A stretch of 64,000 nt of DNA, taken from positions 310,001-374,000 of the forward strand of contig NZ_BRXS01000003.1 of the NCBI RefSeq assembly GCF_030159095.1, written 5' to 3'. The notes beneath the pieces were generated by a model. The model did not search any database. It worked only from the letters and a program-made list of their open reading frames with translations, and had not been told where the DNA came from. The stretch is from Roseisolibacter agri. GTDB lineage: Bacteria > Gemmatimonadota > Gemmatimonadetes > Gemmatimonadales > Gemmatimonadaceae. Positions 55,254 through 64,000 of the stretch are shown here, in pieces; the stretch's first letter is position 1, and every line of letters begins with the position of its first letter. The position numbers and the translations under genes were made by a program.

Positions 55254-56831
55254 TCAGGCCGTGGGGGCGACGACGGGCGCGCCGCCGGCGACCGCGTCCT
55301 GCATCACGCGCCGGTAGACCGCGAGGTAGCGCTCCTCGGAGCGCGCCCACCCGAAGTCGCGCGCCATCGCCTCGCGCATCATCGCCTGCCACGCCGCGCG
55401 GTCCTGCCAGGTGCGCAGCGCGCGGATCACGCCCGCGACGAACGCGCCCGCGTCGTACGCGCGGAAGATGAAGCCCGTCGCCCCGTGCTCCACCGTGTCG
55501 GCCAGCCCGCCGACCGCGCGCACCAGCGGCAGCGTGCCGTAGCGCTGCGCGCGCATCTGCGTCAGCCCGCACGGCTCGTACTGGCAGGGCATCAGCAGCA
55601 CGTCGCCGCCGGCGATCAGCTGGTGCTCCTTCACGTCCGAGAACGCCGTGTCGACGCGGATGCGCTCGGGCGCGCGGGCCTCGCGCGCGCGCAGCGCGTC
55701 CTCGTAGCGCTGCTCGCCCGCGCCCAGGAAGATGAACTGCGCGTCGAGGTCGAAGAAGCCCGTGTCGGCCAGCAGGAGGTCGAGCCCCTTCTGCCACACG
55801 AGGCGCGCGCTCATGACGAAGATCGGCACGTCGGGGCGCTCGGGCAGCCGGTACATGCGCTGCAGCGCGAGCCGGCACTCGTGCTTGCCCGAGAGGTCGT
55901 CGCGCGAGTAGCGCGCGGCGATGCGCGGATCGCGCTCGGGATCCCAGATGTTCTGGTCGATCCCGTTCACGATCCCCGTGAAGCGGTCGCCGAGGGCGCG
56001 GAACGCGTCGTGGAGGCCGAAGCCGCCCGCGGGCGTGCGCAGCTCGGTGGCGTGGTTCGGGCTGACGGTGATGACCGCGTCGCTGAAGGCCAGGCCGCCC
56101 TTCAGCAGGTTGAGCTTCCCGTACCACTCCAGCTGCTGCCAGTTGAACACCTCCCACGGCAGGCCCAGATCGGGCACGGTGCCGGGATCGAAGTGGCCCT
56201 GGAAGCCCGCGTTGTGCACCGACAGGACGGTCGACACCTCGCGGTAGTACGGATGCGTCGCGTACCAGGTGCGCAGGTACGTCGGCGCGAGCGAGGCGTG
56301 CCAGTCGTGCGCGTGCAGCACCAGCGGCCCGATGGCGATGCGCGGCAGCGCCGCCAGCGCGGCGGCGCAGAAGAAGGCGTAGCGGCGCGCGTTGTCGCCG
56401 TAGTCGCCGCCCCCCTCGCCGTAGATGCCCGCGCGCTCGAAGTAGTAGTCGTTGGCGACGAAGTAGTGGCGCGGCCGCGTGCGCGTGCGCCGCTCCTCCG
56501 CGCCGTCGCGCGTGCTCACCGCGGGCACCGTGTAGAGCTGCGCGAGCTCGCGGCGGAAGCCCACCTGCACCTCGTACGGATCGCCGACGGGCACCAGCTC
56601 GGGCACGCGCGCGCGCGCCTGCCGGTAGAGCGGCATGACGATCGACGTCGAGAGCCCGGACGCCGCCTGATGCGCGGCGAGGCTCGCCACGGCCTCGCCG
56701 AGTCCACCGGTGCGCGCGTAGGGCGCGAGCTCGCCGGCGAGGTGCACCACGCCGACGGGCCGTCCGTCGCGCGCCTGCAGGGGGAATGCTTCCGGGGGCG
56801 CGGCGGCGGACTCCGGGGCGGCGAGCGGCAT
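55254..56831 (-). CDS. glgA: Glycogen synthase (ADP-glucose type, GT5)
   Basis: A 525-residue GT-B fold glycogen synthase. The N-terminal nucleotide loop reads APYARTGGLGEAVASL, where the usual Lys-x-Gly-Gly has Arg in place of Lys, a notable change. Further blocks: HAHDWHASLAPTYL, VHNAGFQG, VITVSPNHATELRTP, FVMSARLVWQKGLDLLL, and the E-x7-E region MPCQYEPCGLTQMRAQRYG. It transfers glucose from a nucleotide sugar to the growing alpha-1,4 chain. The start MPLAAPESAA was chosen; the longer frame upstream is Arg-rich. It is followed by the GH57 gene in an operon. Confidence 0.93.
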   Translation of the reverse strand: MPLAAPESAAAPPEAFPLQARDGRPVGVVHLAGELAPYARTGGLGEAVASLAAHQAASGLSTSIVMPLYRQARARVPELVPVGDPYEVQVGFRRELAQLYTVPAVSTRDGAEERRTRTRPRHYFVANDYYFERAGIYGEGGGDYGDNARRYAFFCAAALAALPRIAIGPLVLHAHDWHASLAPTYLRTWYATHPYYREVSTVLSVHNAGFQGHFDPGTVPDLGLPWEVFNWQQLEWYGKLNLLKGGLAFSDAVITVSPNHATELRTPAGGFGLHDAFRALGDRFTGIVNGIDQNIWDPERDPRIAARYSRDDLSGKHECRLALQRMYRLPERPDVPIFVMSARLVWQKGLDLLLADTGFFDLDAQFIFLGAGEQRYEDALRAREARAPERIRVDTAFSDVKEHQLIAGGDVLLMPCQYEPCGLTQMRAQRYGTLPLVRAVGGLADTVEHGATGFIFRAYDAGAFVAGVIRALRTWQDRAAWQAMMREAMARDFGWARSEERYLAVYRRVMQDAVAGGAPVVAPTA

Positions 56832-56967
56832 GGGGCGGCGACTTGAGGACGGGCGCGGCTGACGGGCGCACGCCGACCGCGCGCGCCGCCTGTCGACATT
56901 GTACACGACACGTGCCGGGCGCACGAGCGGCGCGCGCCTGCTCGCGCCTGCTCGCGCCCGTTCGTGC

Positions 56968-57432
56968 CTACTCGCGCGCGAGCCGCTTCAGCGTCACCTC
57001 GATCACGCCGTCCGCCGCGCGGGCGGTGCCGTACGTCGTCGTCGCCTGCGTCGGCTGCACGAAGCGCACGACCTGGACGTCCTGCACCGCGAGCGAGCGC
57101 AGGACGTCGGGCGCGCCGGCGAAGCTGCCGTCGATGTAGACGCTGAGCTCGGGAGCGCTGCCGTGCACCGCGTTCGGTCCCGGGCGCGGCCGGAAGAACA
57201 GCGGCCGCAGGCGCTCGATGGCGTTGAACACCGACGTCGCGTCACGCACCACCGCCAGCTCGCCGGCCCTCAGCTCGGCCATCGACCGCGCGCCGGGCGC
57301 GACCCGCCCGCCTCCGGCTCCGGTCGTCGCGCGCGCGCCGCCGCACGCGCCCACGCCCAGCGCGCACGCGGCGCCGAGCACCACTACCGGCCACGGCGCG
57401 CCCCGGCGCCTGGCCCCGTTCATCGCGGACAT
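56968..57432 (-). CDS. Small lipoprotein with a TonB-plug-like sequence
   Basis: A 154-residue protein. The signal peptide ends ACALGVGACGG with a lipobox Cys. The mature part resembles the plug entry of TonB-dependent receptors: the strand ELSVYIDGSFAGAPDVLRSL, then VQDVQVVRFVQPTQATTTYG and a closing strand VIEVTLKRLARE. No barrel follows. Such standalone plug-like lipoproteins occur in Gemmatimonadota-like genomes; their role is unknown. The ATG has GGAGG about ten bases upstream. Confidence 0.75.
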   Translation of the reverse strand: MSAMNGARRRGAPWPVVVLGAACALGVGACGGARATTGAGGGRVAPGARSMAELRAGELAVVRDATSVFNAIERLRPLFFRPRPGPNAVHGSAPELSVYIDGSFAGAPDVLRSLAVQDVQVVRFVQPTQATTTYGTARAADGVIEVTLKRLARE

Positions 57433-57620
57433 GCTGACCCTCCTGCCTGCCCATGCCGCCGGCGCCGCCCTCCCATCGCGGCGCTGCACGCCCGTGGCAA
57501 GGTTCAGGGGGCGGTGGCGGTCGCACGTCGCCGCCCGCGAGCGGACGCGGTGCCGGTCCGCGCCCGCGAGCCTCGGGTGCTTTCCGCGTGCCAGTGCGGC
57601 GCGCGACGCGCCGCTTGCCG

Positions 57621-58160
57621 TCAGGGGGTCGCGGGCGTCTCCGTGGCCGCGGCCTCGGTCGCCGACGGCTCCGCCGCGGGCGTCGCCGGACTCCCGCTCA
57701 CCGGGATGCCACTCAGCAGATCGGGATCGGGCAGCGTGACGCCGGCCTTCGCGGCGCGGCGCTCCAGCGTCGCGCGGTCGCGCAGGGAGCGCAGCAGCGC
57801 GTCGGCCTCGCGGTTCTGCAGGTAGCGACCGCGCTCCCACCCCTCGACCATGCCCTTCGGCACGCCGTACAGCAGCTCGCCCACCTGCGCCGCCGTGAGG
57901 CCCAGCGACTCGCGCAGCTGGCGGATCTCCTTCGGGGCGAGCAGCTGGTGCGTGCTGCGGATGTGGTCCAGCGCGGCCTTCTCCGCCGCCTCGCGCTGCT
58001 CGACGGTGCGCTGCTCGTCGCCGCACTTGCTGCAGCGGTACATCCCGCGCTCGACCTCCGCGGTCATGCCGCTGAGGCGGATGGTGACGGTCTCGACGGC
58101 CTGCTGATAGCGGCCGCCGCAGAAGCGGTGGAGATGGTTGTCGAGCGAAGTGACCGACAT
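57621..58160 (-). CDS. MqsA/YgiT-like zinc-finger HTH regulator
   Basis: A 179-residue protein. The N-terminus carries a CxxC pair in MYRCSKCGDEQ plus an isolated Cys-Gly-Gly (RFCGGRYQ), like the zinc-binding half of MqsA-type antitoxins. A helix-turn-helix of the Xre class follows: APKEIRQLRESLGLTAAQVG and VPKGMVEGWERGR. The C-terminus is an Ala/Pro/Thr-rich tail. In MqsRA the antitoxin pairs with an upstream MqsR toxin; here no toxin is adjacent, so it may be an autonomous regulator. Family B repeat copy 3 lies upstream. Confidence 0.82.
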   Translation of the reverse strand: MSVTSLDNHLHRFCGGRYQQAVETVTIRLSGMTAEVERGMYRCSKCGDEQRTVEQREAAEKAALDHIRSTHQLLAPKEIRQLRESLGLTAAQVGELLYGVPKGMVEGWERGRYLQNREADALLRSLRDRATLERRAAKAGVTLPDPDLLSGIPVSGSPATPAAEPSATEAAATETPATP

Positions 58161-58201
58161 GAGGCGGATGGACGACGGCGCGAAAACGGGGCACCGAAAG
58201 C

Positions 58202-58372
58202 TAACGACGGCGGAGGACGATGAGGCGGAGGACGGAACAGCGGGAAACGGAACGGCGTGAAACGGAAGAGCGGACCCTTCGAGCTCGAAGCTTCGAGCGT
58301 GGAAGGTCCGCCTTCTCGTCTCACGCCCTTCCGTCCTCCGCCTCATCGTCCTCCGCCGTTCCGTCCTCCCCC
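58202..58372. repeat. Family B palindromic repeat, copy 3
   Basis: A long palindrome between the MqsA-like gene and the end of the editing gene. The left arm GCGGAGGACGATGAGGCGGA near 58209 is matched exactly by the right arm TCCGCCTCATCGTCCTCCGC near 58337. Inner parts AGCGGACC and GGTCCGCC also pair around a TCGAGCTCGAAGCTTCGAGC centre, itself palindromic. The whole can fold into a single hairpin of about 150 nt, directly downstream of the editing gene's stop. Confidence 0.8.
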
Positions 58373-59548
58373 TCACTTAATCGCGTCCACTGCCCGCTCC
58401 AGCGCGCCGATGTCGGGCAGCCGTCCCTGCGCCAGCCGCGCCGACCCGCCCCCGCGCCCGCCGTGCGCCGCCAGCGCCGCGCGCAGCAGCGCGTTGGCGT
58501 CGCGATCCGAGTCCGCGGACGTCGCCACCAGCAGCGCCGCCGCGGGCGTGCGCGCCGCGCCCACGAACAGCGTGCGCGGCAGCGCCGTGATCGCGCGCGC
58601 GAGCGCCGTCAGCGACTCGACGCCCGCCCCGTCGTCGGCCCACCGCACCACGCGGCGCACGCCGTCGGCGTCGGGCACGGCGGCGTCCCAGTGCGCGCGC
58701 GCCTCGTGCGCCGCCAGCGACTCGCCCAGCAGTTCGACGCGGTCGCGCGCGGCGCGCAGCTGCTCGCCCTGTGCGCGCACGGCGGCCGGCGCCTCGTCCA
58801 CCGCGGTCGAGAAGCCCGCGGCGACGGCCGACAGCGCGTCGTAGTCGGCGCGCGCGCGGCGCACGGCGCGCAGCCCGCACAGGAACTCGACCCGCGTCGC
58901 CTGGCGCACGCGCTCCACGCGGCGCAGCAGCACCGCGCCGATGCCGCCCGTCGCATCCATATGGGTGCCGCCGCACGCGCTCCGGTCCACGCCCGCGATC
59001 TCCACGATGCGGATGGTGCCCGTGCGCCCGCTCGGCTTCCGCAGCCCGGTGGCCGCCGCCGCGTCCTCGAACGTCACCTGCACCGGGCGGTTCTCCGCGA
59101 CGAGCGCGTTGGCGCGCGCCTCGGCCGCCAGCAGCGCCTCGCGCGGCACCCGCTCCGCGCCCAGGTCCAGCGTCGACGACTCGGCGCCGAAGTGCACGCT
59201 CAGCGTCTCGTGGCCGAACAGGTCCGCGAAGACGGCCGAGAGGAGGTGCTGGCCGGTGTGCTGCTGCCGGTGGTCGAGGCGACGGGCGGCGTCCACGGTG
59301 CCCGCGACCTCGTCCCCCACCGCGGCCGACAGCGGCGCGGCCAGCACGTGCGCCACGCGGTCGTCCTCGTCGACCACGTCCACCACCGGCACGCCCGCGA
59401 GCGCGCCGAGGTCGTGCGGCTGGCCGCCGGAGGTCGGGTAGAGGGCCGTGCGATCCAGATACACGCGCCGCCCGTCGTCGGCCAGCTCGGCGACGCGGGC
59501 GGTGAACGAGAGCAGCGAGGCGTCCGTGTAGTAGAGGCGAGTGGTCAT
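58373..59548 (-). CDS. AlaX-type alanyl-tRNA editing protein with DHHA1 domain
   Basis: A 391-residue protein related to the editing domain of alanyl-tRNA synthetase. The zinc/catalytic residues are HTGQH (two His) and the second motif SACGGTHMD (Cys and His), in the right order and spacing. The N-terminal part TALYPTSGGQPHDLGAL is the beta-barrel of AlaX-L-type proteins. The C-terminal DHHA1 domain ends with RGGGSARLAQGR (the GGG motif). It hydrolyses mischarged Ser- or Gly-tRNA(Ala) in trans. The family includes serine-specific forms; nothing in the sequence decides substrate specificity. It starts about 20 bases from family A copy 4. Confidence 0.93.
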   Translation of the reverse strand: MTTRLYYTDASLLSFTARVAELADDGRRVYLDRTALYPTSGGQPHDLGALAGVPVVDVVDEDDRVAHVLAAPLSAAVGDEVAGTVDAARRLDHRQQHTGQHLLSAVFADLFGHETLSVHFGAESSTLDLGAERVPREALLAAEARANALVAENRPVQVTFEDAAAATGLRKPSGRTGTIRIVEIAGVDRSACGGTHMDATGGIGAVLLRRVERVRQATRVEFLCGLRAVRRARADYDALSAVAAGFSTAVDEAPAAVRAQGEQLRAARDRVELLGESLAAHEARAHWDAAVPDADGVRRVVRWADDGAGVESLTALARAITALPRTLFVGAARTPAAALLVATSADSDRDANALLRAALAAHGGRGGGSARLAQGRLPDIGALERAVDAIK

Positions 59549-59570
59549 CCGACGAAACTACGCCGCGGGG

Positions 59571-59913
59571 GTGCGGGCTGCGGATCCTTACCCCGGAATG
59601 CATCGACGCACCCGAGCCGTTCGCCGTTGGGGAGGATACGGATGCTCCGGATCGGAACGGATCGTTCGGATCGCTCCGCGCGGACGCACGGAGCGTCGCC
59701 GCCACACGGAGCGATCCGAAGCATCCGCCATCATCCGAAGCATCCGCATCCTCACCAAGAGCCATGAGTGTCCGGCGCGCACAGGGCCCGAACAACGACA
59801 AGCCAGGATGACGAAGAGGCTCCGCACCGGCGCATCGAACGTCGCGCCGCGCGGAGCCTCCTGGTTCATCCGGTCTTCTTGCAGTCGTCGTTCAGACCCG
59901 CAGCCCGCAGCCG
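59571..59913. repeat. Family A palindromic repeat, copy 4, with terminal inverted repeats
   Basis: The outer arms are GTGCGGGCTGCGGATCC at 59571-59587 and the inverse GACCCGCAGCCCGCAGCC near 59895-59912. The core at about 59631-59754 opens GGATACGGATGCTCCGGATC and closes with mirrored GAAGCATCCGCATCC blocks. Together with copy 1 it defines a 310-340-bp element with terminal inverted repeats. The part between core and right arm is less symmetrical and includes AT-rich spots not seen in copy 1. No gene is present in the gap 59549-59916. Confidence 0.82.
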
Positions 59914-59916
59914 GGG

Positions 59917-60312
59917 TCAGGCCGCCCGCTTCGGGGAGCGAACCGCGGTGACGGAGGCGACGCGCTCGCGCAGCCGCTGCATCACCTGCCCCACGCCCGC
60001 GACGACGCGCGGGTCGCCCTCGCGCAGCAGCGCCGCGAGGATGTGCTTACACAGCGCCTCGCGCCACAGGTGGTCGCCGCAGTCGCAGCGCGGGTGCGCG
60101 GCGCTCCACAGGTCCACCCAGTGCTCGTGGGCGCCGCCCTTCACGCGGTAGCGGCCCTGCCCCACCCGCTCGGCCGCCAGCTCCAGCGCGCGCTCCAGGC
60201 GGTCGAGGTCCAGTCCGCCCGCGGCGGCGAGGTCGAACATCAGCGCCGGCACGGCGCGGGTCTCCCCCGGAACGGGGGGCAGGACGGGCACGTTCATCCA
60301 GGCATTCATCAT
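59917..60312 (-). CDS. SWIM zinc-finger protein
   Basis: A 131-residue protein with a SWIM-type zinc motif, CxCx(n)CxH, seen as CDCGDHLWREALCKH. SWIM domains bind zinc and mediate DNA or protein contacts. The N-terminal 60 residues contain a helix (RLERALELAAERVG) and RYRVKGGAHEHWVDLWS before the motif. The sequence ends in a basic TAVRSPKRAA. The start is the first of two adjacent ATGs; GAAGGG lies upstream at a good distance. No partner gene is adjacent on the strand. Confidence 0.78.
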   Translation of the reverse strand: MMNAWMNVPVLPPVPGETRAVPALMFDLAAAGGLDLDRLERALELAAERVGQGRYRVKGGAHEHWVDLWSAAHPRCDCGDHLWREALCKHILAALLREGDPRVVAGVGQVMQRLRERVASVTAVRSPKRAA

Positions 60313-60502
60313 CCGTATCCCTTCTCTCAAGTCCAATCCGGTCAAGCGTTTTCGTGTCGTTGATACCCCCCGTCCCCGGCCAGGTTCGCGCTCCGGCGGG
60401 TCCGGCACAGCCGGGGCACGAGGGGTGCAAGGCCCCGCCGGGCACGCCGGCCCGCGGGGCGTCCCGTCCCCGGCCGCCCCTGGCCCGAGAGGAGCCCGAT
60501 CC

Positions 60503-61090
60503 ATGCGCACGATTCGTCGTCTCGCCCTCGCTGGCGCCGCCCTCGTGGCCGGCGCCGTTTCCGCGTCCGCCCAGGAGACCCCGACCGGGGTGCAGCCGTA
60601 CCGTTTCACCGTCGAGGGCTACCTGGCCAACTACTGGCTCGACCGCGGCGGGGACCTCGACCGGGCGAGCGTCGGTGGCTACGGCGTTCGCGCGATGTTC
60701 AACCGCAGCACGCCGGCCGCGGTCGCGCGGAGCTTCTTCAACCGCGCCAGCGTCGGCGCCTACGCGACCTTCACCGCCGAGCAGGACCGGGTCTCGACCC
60801 AGAACCTCGGCGTCGAGGTGGACGTGGCGCTCTTCCCGACGGCGATCGCGGCCGGTCGCCTCGACCCCTTCGTCTCCCTGGGTGCCGGCGTCCTGCGCAG
60901 CAAGGCCGAGCAGGCGAGCGGCGGCGACGTCACGACGACGGACTTCACGATCATCCCCGCCGCCGGCACGCGCATCCCGCTGTTCAGCGGGATCGGCTTC
61001 CGCGGCGACCTGCGGCTGCCGGTGGTCTTCTCGGACGGCGACACGCGCCTGCACTTCCTGGCCGAGGGCGGCCTCTACGTCAGCTTCTGA
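60503..61090 (+). CDS. Outer-membrane beta-barrel protein, 195 aa
   Basis: The signal peptide MRTIRRLALAGAALVAGAVSASAQ is typical. The mature 172 residues are alternating strands: YRFTVEGYLANYWLDRGGDL, GGYGVRAMFNRS, SVGAYATFTAEQD, LGVEVDVALFP, FVSLGAGVLRSK, GFRGDLRLPVVFSDG, and the barrel end LHFLAEGGLYVSF, closing on Phe as outer-membrane proteins do. This resembles small OmpA/OmpW-type barrels. The GAGAGGAGCC ribosome site fits. A 12-bp GC hairpin at 61109 follows the stop. Confidence 0.88.
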   Translation: MRTIRRLALAGAALVAGAVSASAQETPTGVQPYRFTVEGYLANYWLDRGGDLDRASVGGYGVRAMFNRSTPAAVARSFFNRASVGAYATFTAEQDRVSTQNLGVEVDVALFPTAIAAGRLDPFVSLGAGVLRSKAEQASGGDVTTTDFTIIPAAGTRIPLFSGIGFRGDLRLPVVFSDGDTRLHFLAEGGLYVSF

Positions 61091-61108
61091 GCGGACGGCA
61101 TGGATACG

Positions 61109-61142
61109 GAAGGGCGGGCCGCCTCACGGTGGCCCGCCCTTC
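61109..61142 (+). terminator. GC-rich hairpin terminator
   Basis: A stem of 12 bp, GAAGGGCGGGCC against GGCCCGCCCTTC, with a 10-base loop, 18 bases after the barrel gene stop. No U-tract follows. It is the only obvious termination signal before the small genes at 61245. Confidence 0.7.
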
Positions 61143-61244
61143 GCACGTCCCCACCCCGTCCTCCGGCCGCGCGGCCGCTCCGCGCGCCGGTCCCGTTACT
61201 CTTCGGCGCGCCTGGCGGTCGCGCGCCACCTCCGGAGGCCCGCG

Positions 61245-61469
61245 ATGCACCCGCAACCGTCCACGCCGGACCCCGTGCCGGCGGACCCCGCGTCCGCCCA
61301 GACGCGCGCCCACCGACCGACCGCCGCCGACTCCGAGCCGCACCCGGCGGACCCGGCGCACGACCTCTCCGACTCGCCCGCCCATGCCCGCTCGCCCGAC
61401 GCCTACACCGAGGAGCCCGGCAGCCACCGGCGCGGCCCGGATGGCCCCGCCCTCGACGTCGGCGGCTGA
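61245..61469 (+). CDS. Small acidic, Pro-rich hypothetical protein
   Basis: A 74-residue disordered protein rich in Pro, Ala, Asp, His and Ser (PSTPDPVPADPASAQTRA, PADPAHDLSDSPAHARSPD). The start is backed by GGAGG six bases upstream, unusually clear for this genome. The last 29 bases overlap the start of the next lipoprotein gene in another frame, so the two are probably translationally coupled. No family is recognised. Low complexity means that the protein might be a linker or a chance frame. Confidence 0.5.
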   Translation: MHPQPSTPDPVPADPASAQTRAHRPTAADSEPHPADPAHDLSDSPAHARSPDAYTEEPGSHRRGPDGPALDVGG

Positions 61470-62019
61470 CGCCCGCTCCCGCGCGGCGGCGCTGGCCCTG
61501 GTCGCCGCGCTCTCCACCCTCGCCGGCTGCGCCGACCGCGAGAAGGCGCGGGCCGACTCGGCCGCCATCGCGGCGACGCTGGCCCCGCCGCCGGGCGCCC
61601 CGCCCGCGTCCGACTGTCCCAAGGACGGCCGGTGGCGGACCTGCAGCATCACCAAGCGGCTCACGGACGCGGGGCTCATCCCCCACCAGCTCCCGGACAC
61701 GACGCGCGTCCCCTTCCTGACGCCCGCCGGGGCCAGCTGGACGGTGTCGAAGGTGGACCTCCGCGTCTTCCTGTACGACAGCGTGGCGCAGGCCGACCGC
61801 GAAGCGCAGGCGCTCGACCCCATCCGGGTGGCGCCGCGCGGGGGCAGCTACGCCTGGCCGGCGCCGGCGACGCTCGTGCACTCGGGCAACTTGATCGCCG
61901 TGCTCCTGTCGGAGAACGCGCGGCAGGTGGAGCGCGTCCAGCTGGCGCTGGAGGCGGGCCCGCCCCAGCCGGAGGGCCCGGCAGTGGCCCAGCCGCTACC
62001 CCCGTCGGCGTCCCACTGA
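61441..62019 (+). CDS. Lipoprotein, 192 aa, hypothetical
   Basis: The signal peptide has the lipobox LAGC in TLAGCADREK. The mature part contains a short Cys pair in DCPKDGRWRTCSI that may form a disulfide, then VDLRVFLYDSVAQADREAQ, a cystatin- or DUF-like run, and a Pro/Ser-rich tail. It overlaps the preceding small gene. No family is recognised. It is transcribed toward glnA; the 200-bp gap holds the glnA promoter region, so the two are likely separate transcripts. Confidence 0.65.
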   Translation: MAPPSTSAADARSRAAALALVAALSTLAGCADREKARADSAAIAATLAPPPGAPPASDCPKDGRWRTCSITKRLTDAGLIPHQLPDTTRVPFLTPAGASWTVSKVDLRVFLYDSVAQADREAQALDPIRVAPRGGSYAWPAPATLVHSGNLIAVLLSENARQVERVQLALEAGPPQPEGPAVAQPLPPSASH

Positions 62020-62049
62020 GCCCCAGCGGCGCTGAGCGTCCCGAAGTTC

Positions 62050-62152
62050 GTGCATTTTCTGCACTCGGACGCCCCTGAATGGCACGCTCGACCAGAGGAT
62101 CGTGCGGAATGCGAGCTCAGGATTGCATTTCTTGCACGGGAATTGGTACGTT
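62050..62152 (+). promoter_or_regulatory. glnA type III promoter with two operator-like inverted repeats
   Basis: Two similar palindromes are seen: GTGCATTTTCTGCAC at 62050-62064, a perfect inverted repeat GTGCA-N5-TGCAC, and TTGCATTTCTTGCAC at 62123-62137, differing at one arm base. Their centres are 73 bp apart, about seven turns. The second overlaps a likely -35 element TTGCAT (62123), which has an 18-bp spacing to TACGTT (62147), a good -10. Two dimer sites on one face of the helix suit repression by a looped or cooperative regulator. No sigma-54 -24/-12 pair is present. Confidence 0.55.
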
Positions 62153-62226
62153 ACGCGCACAGCGGCCGGGCCGTCCCCCCGGCAGCGCTGTTCCCGCCGC
62201 CCACCTGCTCCCGGAGTCCGTTCCCG

Positions 62227-64000
<1,774 letters not shown>

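Noticed and set aside
62089-62108. A sigma-54 promoter before glnA (TGGCACG present)
   Set aside because: The required GC/TTGC element 12 bp downstream is missing; the TTGCAT / TACGTT pair with an 18-bp spacer fits better.

Overview
The window reads as one contiguous stretch of very G+C-rich chromosome (about 70% or more outside a central island) from an aerobic diderm bacterium. The gene mix (type III glutamine synthetase, caa3-type oxidase, PQQ dehydrogenase, TonB-family and small lipoproteins with TonB-plug-like sequence, many two-component sensors, MCP) fits Gemmatimonadota best. That placement is inference: there is no rRNA gene in the window.

Layout. 1-13,700: end of a NGG(V)-ladder protein, a response regulator/histidine kinase pair, a membrane-spanning spermidine-synthase-like protein coupled to a RidA protein, a DUF937 protein, a DUF2490 outer-membrane protein, a DEDDh exonuclease and two hybrid-domain sensor kinases. 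13,800-22,400: an electron-transfer operon on the + strand: CoxB with fused cytochrome c, a CoxA-CoxIII fusion, a small membrane protein, cytochrome c lipoprotein, a PQQ dehydrogenase of XoxF type and its cytochrome c, then a YVTN beta-propeller protein. 22,800-31,000: small genes, a metzincin-like protease of different base composition, an acyltransferase/SGNH pair and an Ig-like/beta-propeller lipoprotein. 31,052-38,297: a 7.2 kb island bounded by a duplicated tRNA-Cys 3' half plus terminator. It carries a class I cyclic-di-GMP riboswitch, several small unknown genes, and an 863-residue protein that joins a Ser/Thr kinase to TssB and TssC, the two type VI sheath proteins. 38,400-43,200: PAP2 phosphatase, MCP, endonuclease III. 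43,300-52,900: a minus-strand cluster of four ATP-grasp ligases, a GCS2-type carboxylate-amine ligase, a class I amidotransferase-like hydrolase and two esterases, which looks like a pathway for an unknown peptide-like metabolite. 53,000-56,900: GH57 and glycogen synthase. 57,000-64,000: small lipoprotein, MqsA-like regulator, AlaX-type editing protein, SWIM protein, beta-barrel protein, two small overlapping genes and a 3'-truncated glnA type III with a likely operator pair.

Two families of long palindromic intergenic repeats are spread through the window: family A (four copies, two of them framed by 19-20 bp inverted repeats like a MITE) and family B (three copies, each directly downstream of a gene, able to fold into long hairpins).

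The strongest candidates for undescribed biology are the kinase-TssB-TssC fusion in its tRNA island with the c-di-GMP riboswitch, and the ATP-grasp/amidoligase/esterase cluster. All function calls rest on motif recognition by eye; no database search was possible.
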